A DNA stretch of 64,000 nt from the NCBI GenBank assembly GCA_902591695.1, contig CACJBQ010000002.1:37926-101925 (forward strand), given 5' to 3'. Position 1 is the stretch's first letter. Each line of letters begins with the position of its first letter. The stretch comes from an uncultured Pelagibacteraceae bacterium (GTDB lineage: Bacteria > Pseudomonadota > Alphaproteobacteria > Pelagibacterales > Pelagibacteraceae). Shown here in pieces: positions 42,692-50,465 of this stretch. The position numbers and the translations under genes were made by a program. The notes under the pieces were generated by a model. It was given only the letters and a program-made list of their open reading frames with translations, did not search any database and was not told the origin of the DNA.

Positions 42692-43870
42692 ATGAAAAAA
42701 ATGTATGTACTTATTGACTTATCAAATGAGTCTTTTGAATTTTACAAAAATACAATTTTTGATTTTGCAAAAGAATTAAAAAAAAATACAATTTTAGATA
42801 TAAGTAAATTAGTAAAAAAAAAAGCCAAGATAAAATTTTTAAAAAAAAAATATAATTTAAACATTATACAACCAAAAAATTTCACAGAATTCATAAAAAT
42901 TTTAAAATTGAAAGATACTTACTTTATGTATGCAATAAATAATGGTATGGAAAATTTTTACGTAAATTATCTTATATCTAAATATGATATAAAAAAATTT
43001 GTAGTAAGCAACATTGGGTATAATCCTGAAAATTATAATTATTATAAAAAAAATATAATACAAAAAATTATAATTTTTAATCGTTTAAGACTAAAATATT
43101 ATTTTTTTAGATTGTTTGTTTTAATTAAAATTTTTCCAAAAATAGATTATTTTTTTGAAGCAAGTGATTTTGTTTATAAATCTATTGTAAATGGACTTAG
43201 TTTTAAATTACAAAAAAAAATACCTTTTTTAAATATTTCTTATTATAAAACAGTTTTAAAAATTAATAGTAGATCTTATGATAACATCTTTTACTCGAGA
43301 TATAAGGTATCTGAAAAATATATAATTTTTTTAGATGGCATGCTATTTGATCATAAAGATAGAATTTTAAGAGATGGTCACGCTAATAAAAAATTTAGAA
43401 AAGAATATTATGACAAGTTATATAAAATATTAAAAAAATATGAAAAAATGTTTCATAAAAAGATTATTGTTTGCCTACACCCCAAAAATAATATTTCTAA
43501 AAGAAGAAATGATTTTAAAGATTTAAAATGTGTTAAATTCCAAACTGAGAAATATATGAGCCAAGCATTCATAATTTTTTTTCATGAGGGGAGTTCTATT
43601 ATTCAAGGGATAGTTCAAAAAAAAAAAATTATCAATTTGCATGGAAAGATATTGGGTGATTATGTGAATAAAAGATGCAATATTTATCCAAATTTACTTA
43701 ATTTATACAGAATTGATTTAGATAATATTATTTTTAAGAATAAGACAAATTTATTAAAAATTTTAAGAAAAACCAAAAAAAACTACGATTCCTATATAAA
43801 AAAAAATATTGTAAACGAAGCAAATAAATCAAGCATCATTCAAATTATAAATTATTTAAATTTAAAATAA
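42692..43870 (+). CDS. Unrecognised protein, possible GT-B-like surface-glycan enzyme
   Basis: No clear family for this 392-residue, very Lys/Ile-rich soluble protein. The C-terminal half has KIIVCLHPKNN near residue 265 and, about 45 residues later, IIFFHEGSSIIQGIVQKKKI. A strand-H-P motif followed by a Gly-Ser-Ser strand also occurs in the 50449-52029 protein. This is reminiscent of CMP/poly-sugar capsule transferases that use H-P and S-S residues, but it is only a resemblance. It ends 23 bases before the marR palindrome. Confidence 0.35.
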   Translation: MKKMYVLIDLSNESFEFYKNTIFDFAKELKKNTILDISKLVKKKAKIKFLKKKYNLNIIQPKNFTEFIKILKLKDTYFMYAINNGMENFYVNYLISKYDIKKFVVSNIGYNPENYNYYKKNIIQKIIIFNRLRLKYYFFRLFVLIKIFPKIDYFFEASDFVYKSIVNGLSFKLQKKIPFLNISYYKTVLKINSRSYDNIFYSRYKVSEKYIIFLDGMLFDHKDRILRDGHANKKFRKEYYDKLYKILKKYEKMFHKKIIVCLHPKNNISKRRNDFKDLKCVKFQTEKYMSQAFIIFFHEGSSIIQGIVQKKKIINLHGKILGDYVNKRCNIYPNLLNLYRIDLDNIIFKNKTNLLKILRKTKKNYDSYIKKNIVNEANKSSIIQIINYLNLK

Positions 43871-43878
43871 AATATTAC

Positions 43879-43907
43879 TTTACTGTTCAAATTTTGAACA
43901 CTATAAG
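43879..43907 (+). promoter_or_regulatory. marR operon promoter
   Basis: TTTACT (43879-43884), a 17-base spacer and TATAAG (43902-43907) lie just before marR. The ATG at 43915 is seven bases past the -10 box, so the transcript would start at or next to the ATG. The spacer is almost exactly the palindrome at 43884-43900, a layout expected of a repressible promoter. Confidence 0.6.
43884..43900 (+). promoter_or_regulatory. Palindromic operator candidate for the EPS-type MarR regulator
   Basis: TGTTCAAATTTTGAACA is a perfect 8-1-8 inverted repeat lying between the -35 and -10 elements of the marR gene. MarR-family dimers bind such symmetric sites of 16-20 bases and commonly repress their own promoters. 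I did not notice a second copy elsewhere in the window. Confidence 0.65.
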
Positions 43908-43914
43908 ACAATAT

Positions 43915-44235
43915 ATGATTAATAATGAAGACCATTTTAAATTACTAAGAAAATTAAATGAAAATCCAAACTCTTCTCAAAGAAAATTAGCGGTTGATTT
44001 AGGGTTTAGCCTTGGCAAACTTAACTATTGTCTAAATGAATTAAGAAAAAAAGGTTTTGTTAAAGTTAAAAATTTTAAGAAAAGCAAAAAAAAATTAAGT
44101 TATTTATATATGCTGACCCCTTCAGGTTTTACTATGAAAAAAAATCTTACACTTGATTTCATGCAAAAGAAAATCAGAGAGTATGACGAATTAAAAAAAG
44201 AAATCAAAAATATAAAAAGAGACTTTGATGAGTAA
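43915..44235 (+). CDS. MarR-family EPS-associated transcriptional regulator
   Basis: A 106-residue winged-helix protein of the EPS-associated MarR group, which occurs in exopolysaccharide loci. The helix-turn-helix covers SQRKLAVDLGFSLGKLNYC (residues 21-39) and continues to the wing YLYMLTPSG; a C-terminal coiled helix with many Lys/Glu may dimerise. I chose the ATG at 43915 because family members begin just before the EDHFKLL helix and because promoter geometry supports it; a TTG at 43894 would start inside the palindrome. It heads a four-gene operon and overlaps the radical SAM gene by eight bases. Confidence 0.85.
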   Translation: MINNEDHFKLLRKLNENPNSSQRKLAVDLGFSLGKLNYCLNELRKKGFVKVKNFKKSKKKLSYLYMLTPSGFTMKKNLTLDFMQKKIREYDELKKEIKNIKRDFDE

Positions 44236-45133
44236 TATTGGACATAATAAACCACCTTTAGATCCAAAAGAAACAATTCTTAATAATATAAATAGAAAAA
44301 AACCAATACTAGATAGAGATCCGCAATTTTTTAAGAATGTTCCTATCCCAAGCTGGATAGAACTTAGTTTGATTGATGTGTGTAATAGAGCTTGTTCATT
44401 TTGCCCTAAATCAGATGATACAATAGCTCCAAATACTCATCAAAAAATGACAATGGGGTTAATTGATAAATTAGTAAATGATTTAAAAAAAATAAATTTT
44501 AAAGGTGCTTTTTGTTTATGTGGTTATGGTGAACCCATGCTTCACAAGCAATATCTGGATATAACCAATAAACTTGGAGAGATAGGTGGTGTCGAAATAA
44601 TTACAAATGGAGATTTAATAAATAAAAAATCACTAGTGCAATTGTATGAATCAAAAGCCACAAAAGTTATAATAAGTCTTTACGACGGCCCTGAACAAAT
44701 AGTTAAGTTTAAAAAATTAATGAAAGAATTAAACATACCTGAAGAATTTATTATTCTTAGAGATCGTTGGTATAGTGATAAAATTGATTATGGAGTTAAA
44801 TTAACAAACAGGGTTGGTACTGTTCAAGTTGGAAATCAACCTAATGTTAAAGATTATTCAAAAACAAAATGTTTTTATACTGCTTATCAAATGCTAATTG
44901 ACTGGAATGGGGATGTGTTCTTATGTCCACAAGATTGGCAAAGACGTCAAACTATGGGAAATATAATGCAAAATGAAATTTTTGATATATGGAATGGACC
45001 AGTACTTTCCAAATATAGAAGAAGATTGTTAAGTGGCAATAGAAACTTAAGTCCATGCAATCAATGTAATGCTGATGGTATGGTTTATGGAGAAAGACAC
45101 TTTGATGCTTGGGAGGAAAAATTTAATAAATGA
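44228..45133 (+). CDS. Radical SAM/SPASM-type protein
   Basis: A 301-residue iron-sulfur enzyme. The CxxxCxxC cluster ligands are Cys52, Cys56 and Cys59 in CNRACSFC. They are followed by LCGYGEPMLHK (GGE-like motif), EIITNGDLIN and ISLYDGPEQ. The C-terminus has SPASM-like cysteines in DVFLCPQDW and SPCNQCNAD near residues 235 and 280. The N-terminus starts NIGHNKPPLDP. SPASM radical SAM enzymes mature peptides or act on carbohydrates; the operon partners favour a glycan-related or amino-modified substrate. The ATG at 44228 follows an in-frame TTG and overlaps the marR end. Confidence 0.82.
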   Translation: MSNIGHNKPPLDPKETILNNINRKKPILDRDPQFFKNVPIPSWIELSLIDVCNRACSFCPKSDDTIAPNTHQKMTMGLIDKLVNDLKKINFKGAFCLCGYGEPMLHKQYLDITNKLGEIGGVEIITNGDLINKKSLVQLYESKATKVIISLYDGPEQIVKFKKLMKELNIPEEFIILRDRWYSDKIDYGVKLTNRVGTVQVGNQPNVKDYSKTKCFYTAYQMLIDWNGDVFLCPQDWQRRQTMGNIMQNEIFDIWNGPVLSKYRRRLLSGNRNLSPCNQCNADGMVYGERHFDAWEEKFNK

Positions 45134-45762
45134 GAATATCAAAAATAAGAAAAAAAATGCATCAATATACAATCTATGATGGAAAAATGATTGGAGATTT
45201 TGAGGGATTGTACAAAAATTTTAAAGACCCATTTGTTCAGACAAAAAAAGAAAAATTCGAAACTTCAAAAAAAGCTATAATAAATTATTGTCAACTTTTA
45301 CAATCAAAAAGAAATAAAGTTTTAAAAACTCTTGAGATTGGCTGTGGATTCGGGCAACTAAGTAAAGATTTAAAAAAATTAAAATTTGATGCCTATGGAA
45401 CAGATATAAGTAAAACAGCAATAAAAAAAGCCAAAAAAGATGGTCTAGCTAAATTTTACACGTCCGAATTTTTAAACTTTAAATTATATAAAAAAATTAA
45501 CCCAGATATTTTTATTCTATCAGAAGTAAGCTGGTATATATTACCGGAATTAAAAAAATTTTTAAAATTTTTGAAGAAAAATTTTAAAAATAAATATTTA
45601 ATACACACTTTAGCTATTTACTATCCAGGAAAGCAGAGGTATGGGAAGAAATATTTTACTGACTTAAAAGGTATACTTAAATTTTTTAATTTAGAATATC
45701 TTGAATATGGTGAAAAATGGACAAAAGAAGAAGGTAGAACTTTTTTTTTAGCAAAAATTTAA
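45130..45762 (+). CDS. Class I SAM-dependent methyltransferase
   Basis: A 210-residue methyltransferase with motif I LEIGCGFGQLSKDL near residue 68, then DAYGTDISKTAIKKAKKDG (motif II and post-I acidic residue) and DIFILSEVSWYILPEL (motif IV). It overlaps the radical SAM gene by four bases (ATGA) and precedes the aminotransferase by four bases, so it belongs to the marR operon. The substrate may be the product of the radical SAM or aminotransferase step. Confidence 0.8.
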   Translation: MRISKIRKKMHQYTIYDGKMIGDFEGLYKNFKDPFVQTKKEKFETSKKAIINYCQLLQSKRNKVLKTLEIGCGFGQLSKDLKKLKFDAYGTDISKTAIKKAKKDGLAKFYTSEFLNFKLYKKINPDIFILSEVSWYILPELKKFLKFLKKNFKNKYLIHTLAIYYPGKQRYGKKYFTDLKGILKFFNLEYLEYGEKWTKEEGRTFFLAKI

Positions 45763-45766
45763 TAAT

Positions 45767-46966
45767 TTGAAATATAATAACCTTATAATTACGCGTGCAA
45801 AAGACCAGTTCCTATATAGTGGAAAAAGGAAAATACTAGATTTTTCACTTTCAAGCGGAGCTATGATTTTAGGACATTCTAATAAAGTTTATTGCAAATC
45901 ACTTAATGAACAACTTAACAAAGGGTCAAATTATTCAAATAAGAATATTAACGAGGTAAATTTTGTCAAATCTTTACAAAAAAAATTTAAGGAGTTTAAT
46001 AATTTTATTTTTAGTAACTCAGGATCGGAAGCAAATATAAGAGCTTTAAGAATATCAAGGACAGCTAATAACAAAGAAATTGTAGCAATGGTTAATGGTA
46101 GTTGGCATGGATCAATTGATAATTTTATGTTTGATTTTAAGAGTGGAAAAAAAATTATACCAAATAAAATAAAAAGTTTGTCATCAGGAATAGAATATTC
46201 AAAAAAAAATATTCTTTTAATACCATATAATGATATCAAACTTACTAAAAAAATTTTAGATAAATACCATAAAAAAATTTCAGTTATAGTAATTGAACCA
46301 ATTCAGTGTGGAATTCCTTATAAAAAATCAAATGATTATTTAAAGTTTTTAGAAAAATACTGTCGGTCTAAAAAAATAATTCTATGGTTTGATGAAGTTA
46401 TCACTGGTATACGAGTTAAAGATTATGCTGTTTACAAACAATTCAAAATAAAACCAGATATAGTTACTTTTGCTAAGTGCTTTGGAGGAGGTATGCCATT
46501 AGGTCTTACCTTGTTTAATTCAAAATTAATAAAGAATAATAAAAAAAAAATTTTTTTTGGTGGAACTTTTTCTGGAAACCCTTTGTCAACTAAAGTTGGT
46601 TTAGATACTTTTACATTTGTAAAAAGAAATAAAAAAAAAATAGATAAACATATAAACTACCTGTCAAATTTATTAGAAAATGAAATTAATTCGTATTGTA
46701 AAAATAAAAAAATAAATTTTAAAATTCAGAAATTTGAAAGTATTGCGAGACCTATTTTTTCTTCTTTAGAAATTAATAACAGATTTTATAGAGAAAAATT
46801 TGATCCAAACTTTGAAAATTCTTTAAAACTTAAAAAATATTTGTTAAAAAAAAATATTTTTATTTCAAGCAATTGCTGTTTTTTTATAAGTTTCTGTCAT
46901 ACTGAAAAAGATATTTACTATTTAATCAATGTTTTAAAAAAAATTTTGTCTAAAAATTATTTTTAA
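45767..46966 (+). CDS. Class III PLP aminotransferase (glutamate-1-semialdehyde aminomutase-like)
   Basis: A 399-residue PLP enzyme related to HemL-type aminotransferases and aminomutases. Visible features are LDFSLSSGAMILGH, FSNSGSEANIRALRISR (phosphate-binding loop, residues about 83-99), VNGSWHGSIDN, the cofactor aspartate in LWFDEVITGIRV and the PLP lysine in TFAKCFGGGMPLG near residue 240. It starts with TTG four bases after the methyltransferase stop. A true HemL would not be in a variable locus, so it probably aminates a sugar-linked or polyketide-like keto group. Its 3' end overlaps the convergent FkbM gene by 17 bases. Confidence 0.82.
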   Translation: MKYNNLIITRAKDQFLYSGKRKILDFSLSSGAMILGHSNKVYCKSLNEQLNKGSNYSNKNINEVNFVKSLQKKFKEFNNFIFSNSGSEANIRALRISRTANNKEIVAMVNGSWHGSIDNFMFDFKSGKKIIPNKIKSLSSGIEYSKKNILLIPYNDIKLTKKILDKYHKKISVIVIEPIQCGIPYKKSNDYLKFLEKYCRSKKIILWFDEVITGIRVKDYAVYKQFKIKPDIVTFAKCFGGGMPLGLTLFNSKLIKNNKKKIFFGGTFSGNPLSTKVGLDTFTFVKRNKKKIDKHINYLSNLLENEINSYCKNKKINFKIQKFESIARPIFSSLEINNRFYREKFDPNFENSLKLKKYLLKKNIFISSNCCFFISFCHTEKDIYYLINVLKKILSKNYF

Positions 46967-47813
46967 CAAATAGCACTTCTATTGTTGAATAAGGTAAATG
47001 AGAATACCTTGGTAAATTGTAACATTTGTAATTTTTTAATTTCATAAGTGTAATTATTTCTTTCAATTTTTTAGACCACTTATTAAATTCCTCCTCAATA
47101 ATTTTATCTGTTTCAGAATATTCAAACTCTACTACAATTTGGTTGGGGTAAATACTTTCACCTATAAAATCCTCTATTACATCGATACTTGCTCCTTCAA
47201 TATCCAATTTAACAACATCTACATTTTTATGATTATTTTTCTTCATAATCGATGAGAGTTTTAAACAATCTAAAAGATCATAATTATTTGTTTCAAATAA
47301 GTTTGTAATTGACCCTCCTGAATTATTACGATTTGCCTCATCTTGATAATAAAATTTGATTTTTCCATCAGTATTCCAAATTCCATAAGGTTGAAAGTGA
47401 ATTAAATTTTTGTCATATTTTTCTTTTTCCATAAAATTTTTAGCTAAACTTGTTGGGTCAAAACAATGCACTAAACATTTAAATTTTTCTGCAACTTTTT
47501 TTTCAAATCCTAAATTTTCACCTATACCAAATGAATATATTATTGATTTTGAATTTAATAAATTTGCCTTTATTAAGTAATTTCCAACGTTGATGATATT
47601 TGAGTCATCTAATTGATTAAGATTTTCTTTTGTAAATTTTTTGATTAACTTTCTTTTCTTTAAAAAAAAATGTTTTAAAGGAAACTCACCTGTATGTTTT
47701 GGGTTTAATGTTTTATTTAAAAAACTAATTATTGAATTGAATAAACCTTTAAAACCTTTTTCACGTTTTTTTTTAATTAATCTATCAATCCAGTAAGAAT
47801 TAAAAATAAACAT
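46950..47813 (-). CDS. FkbM family methyltransferase
   Basis: A 287-residue protein with FkbM hallmarks: SIIYSFGIGENLGFEKKVAE (SAM-binding loop, residues about 90-109), VHCFDPTSLAKN and VVKLDIEGASIDVIEDFI near residue 200. FkbM enzymes O-methylate polyketides and sugars. The N-terminal 85 residues are an extra basic region. Its start overlaps the stop of the next gene by one base (TAATG), and its end overlaps the convergent aminotransferase gene. Confidence 0.8.
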   Translation of the reverse strand: MFIFNSYWIDRLIKKKREKGFKGLFNSIISFLNKTLNPKHTGEFPLKHFFLKKRKLIKKFTKENLNQLDDSNIINVGNYLIKANLLNSKSIIYSFGIGENLGFEKKVAEKFKCLVHCFDPTSLAKNFMEKEKYDKNLIHFQPYGIWNTDGKIKFYYQDEANRNNSGGSITNLFETNNYDLLDCLKLSSIMKKNNHKNVDVVKLDIEGASIDVIEDFIGESIYPNQIVVEFEYSETDKIIEEEFNKWSKKLKEIITLMKLKNYKCYNLPRYSHLPYSTIEVLFVKNNF

Positions 47814-48757
47814 TAGCTTTTAATTAGTTCTGAAAGCTTCACTTTTTCTGTGAGAGAATTGTTTATATTAATTACGTAACAATCCTCAACCTCTTTAAGC
47901 TGTTCTTTTCTTGATAGATAAGTTAGATTACCATTCTTGTCTCGACTTTCTTGAAATTTATGATTAGTATAATTTTTTAATTCTATATTTTTTTCTAAAA
48001 TAACTTTTTTAAATAATTGTTCATAATCTTTGTTTACAAAGAACGCATTATTTTTTAAATTATTTGTTCCAAGAAAAACGAAATTCTTCTCATTCATTAA
48101 GTTAATTAGTCCTTTTAAAGAAACACCCCAACAAAGATTAGAGTAATGATAATTGGTTCTATTAAAATTTTCAATATTTGGTACTGTTACTTCATACTCG
48201 CTACCAAATAATGGATTATATTCTGCTATGCAGATTTTTGCAAAATTAGTTGGTAGCTCTTTAATAACCCAAAAATCAAGACCATCTATATCTATACTAA
48301 ACAAATCTAAATCTTTATTAAAATTTTCGTAATTAATAATTTCATTTATATTTTTAGGAGTTACAGCTTTTTTAAGTACCTTTAATCTTCCTTTCCATAA
48401 TTCCAAGTTTTTAGATAATTTATTTATATCTATCGTTTGATCTACTATAAGTCCCTGAGAATTTCTAATATGATAAAGTAATCTAGTATTAGACTCAATA
48501 TAATCTTCAACTCCTATTTCTACAAATTTTGGATCCTTAACATTGATTATCTCTAAAATATAATCAATAATCCCATCTTCTCCATTTTGAGAAAAAATTT
48601 TTTCTTCAGCATCATTAATACTTTTAAAATTTAAATAATCATTTCTTTTATTGATTAATATATCTTTTCCAATAAGTGACCTAACCTCTAGATCCTTTTT
48701 AATTGAAGTATCATTCCTTAATAAATTTAAAAATTTTGAAATTATATTATTTTGCAT
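47813..48757 (-). CDS. FkbM-like methyltransferase-fold protein
   Basis: A 314-residue protein with the segment IFSQNGEDGIIDYIL (residues about 52-66), then PKFVEIGVEDYIESNTRLL in place of a SAM-binding loop, and DLDLFSIDIDGLDFWVIKEL with the acidic pattern of FkbM-type enzymes. The S-Q-N-G-E-D-G start is common to a set of surface-glycan proteins with a methyltransferase-like core. Whether it is catalytic is unclear. It overlaps the exporter gene by 11 bases. Confidence 0.6.
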   Translation of the reverse strand: MQNNIISKFLNLLRNDTSIKKDLEVRSLIGKDILINKRNDYLNFKSINDAEEKIFSQNGEDGIIDYILEIINVKDPKFVEIGVEDYIESNTRLLYHIRNSQGLIVDQTIDINKLSKNLELWKGRLKVLKKAVTPKNINEIINYENFNKDLDLFSIDIDGLDFWVIKELPTNFAKICIAEYNPLFGSEYEVTVPNIENFNRTNYHYSNLCWGVSLKGLINLMNEKNFVFLGTNNLKNNAFFVNKDYEQLFKKVILEKNIELKNYTNHKFQESRDKNGNLTYLSRKEQLKEVEDCYVININNSLTEKVKLSELIKS

Positions 48758-50465
48758 TTATAAATTTTTTTTTATTTAAATCATATATTCTTTCACATTG
48801 ATTTAAAGACACTCCTTTATGAGCAATATTTATTATTGTCATATCTCGATAATTTTCAAAAATATTTTTTAAAACTTTTGCTTCTGTGTCCATATCCATT
48901 GCACTAAAAGCTTCATCAAGAATTAATATCTTTGGCTCATTATAAAGTGCTCGTGCAAGACCAATTCTTTGTATCTGTCCTCCTGACAAATTTATTGCAT
49001 TTTCTCCTACAATTGTATCTAAGTTTTCACTTAAATTATCTACATATTTATCCATCTCTACGATTTTTAGAATTTTTTCTATTTGTTCATAGTTTGGCAT
49101 GTCGTTAAAAGTAATATTAAATTTTAAACTTTCATTAAATAAGAAAGAGTTTTGTGAAACATAAGCAAAATCTCTACCCCATTTGCTAGTATTAGGATCA
49201 AATTTTTTATTATCAATTAAGATGAATCCTTTATAGGAAGTTATTAAACCTGAGATTATATCTACTAAAGTACTTTTTCCAGAACCAGTCTTGCCTACAA
49301 TACCAATTTTTTCACCTTTAGAGATACTCAAATTAATATCGTTTAAGACTTGATTATTTTTATCATAAAAAAAATTTAGATTTTTAATCTCAATCGTATC
49401 ATTAAATTTTAATAAATCTTTTTTGTCATCTGTTTGATTATTACTTTCTTTTAAATCATTAATTATAGTGTTCATTGCAATATGATTAAATCTTATATTT
49501 TGTTGAGACGTTATTATTTTATTTATTGAAGGAATTAACCTAATTGCAGCAACAGTAAATAAACCAAGTGTAGTAATTATTTTAGAAGTCTCAAAATCTT
49601 TTAGTACAAATATAAACATAGTTATTGCTAGAAAAAAAACTAAAATTACCTCTACACCTAACCTTGGTGCTGCTTGAAATGTAAAAAAATTAGACATAAT
49701 TTTTGCATTTTTATCAAAAATATTTCTAAAAAAATTTAAATAATATTTTTCAACTTCATTCAATTTAATTTCTCTAATACCTTTCAGGGCTTCACCAGAA
49801 AATTTAATTATATTTTCATCTATAGTTGATCTTGAATTTCCTAATCTTTTTATAGTTTTTTTAGAGAAAGATACGTAAATAATACCAAAAAATGCAAATA
49901 CAAATATTATTGACAAAGAGCTTAATCCTATTTGCGTAAATAATATTAAACTTATTCCAAAAATAATTAAAAATTCACTTGTTAAATATATAATTGGCAA
50001 CATAACACCTGCAATAAATCTATTAGTATTAATCATAACATTTCTTAAAACCTCAGAACTTTTTAATTTAAAGTATTTTTCATATGGCATTAAAAGATAT
50101 TTTGAAATTAACTCTTTTGAAATATCTGATTGAAGTTGCATAGAGTATTTGAATTGTTGATAATTTAGCAATAATGAAAAACAAAATTTAAGAAAAAAAA
50201 CAAAACATAAAACAATTAATGTAAAATTAATTTTTTCAATATGAGTGTATTCACTTAAAAAAGGTAAGTACTGAAAATAATTATTATAAAAACTTTCGTC
50301 ACTTAAAATAGAAATGACGGGAATAATTAATCCAATGGAAATTATTTCTAAAATCATTCCAGTTAAAAGAAAAAAAATTAGTTTTATAAATTTTATAAAG
50401 CCGAAGTAATTTACAATAAAAAAAAATTGTTTTAAAAATTCTTTAATTTTATAATATGAATTCAT
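48747..50465 (-). CDS. ABC transporter, fused membrane and ATPase domains (MsbA/PglK-like)
   Basis: A 572-residue half-transporter, with an N-terminal membrane domain of six helices (to about residue 320) and an ATPase domain from about 345. The ATPase has Walker A GIVGKTGSGKST, the Q-loop FAYVSQNSFLF, the signature LSGGQIQRIGLARAL and Walker B ILILDEAFSAMD. The H-loop histidine is in INIAHKGVSL. PglK-like members flip lipid-linked oligosaccharides across the inner membrane, the likely role in this locus. It is joined by overlaps to genes on both sides. Confidence 0.9.
   Translation of the reverse strand: MNSYYKIKEFLKQFFFIVNYFGFIKFIKLIFFLLTGMILEIISIGLIIPVISILSDESFYNNYFQYLPFLSEYTHIEKINFTLIVLCFVFFLKFCFSLLLNYQQFKYSMQLQSDISKELISKYLLMPYEKYFKLKSSEVLRNVMINTNRFIAGVMLPIIYLTSEFLIIFGISLILFTQIGLSSLSIIFVFAFFGIIYVSFSKKTIKRLGNSRSTIDENIIKFSGEALKGIREIKLNEVEKYYLNFFRNIFDKNAKIMSNFFTFQAAPRLGVEVILVFFLAITMFIFVLKDFETSKIITTLGLFTVAAIRLIPSINKIITSQQNIRFNHIAMNTIINDLKESNNQTDDKKDLLKFNDTIEIKNLNFFYDKNNQVLNDINLSISKGEKIGIVGKTGSGKSTLVDIISGLITSYKGFILIDNKKFDPNTSKWGRDFAYVSQNSFLFNESLKFNITFNDMPNYEQIEKILKIVEMDKYVDNLSENLDTIVGENAINLSGGQIQRIGLARALYNEPKILILDEAFSAMDMDTEAKVLKNIFENYRDMTIINIAHKGVSLNQCERIYDLNKKKFINAK

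Noticed and set aside
43894..43914. TTG at 43894 as the marR start
   Set aside because: It lies inside the palindrome and upstream of the likely transcription start; family members begin near the ATG at 43915.
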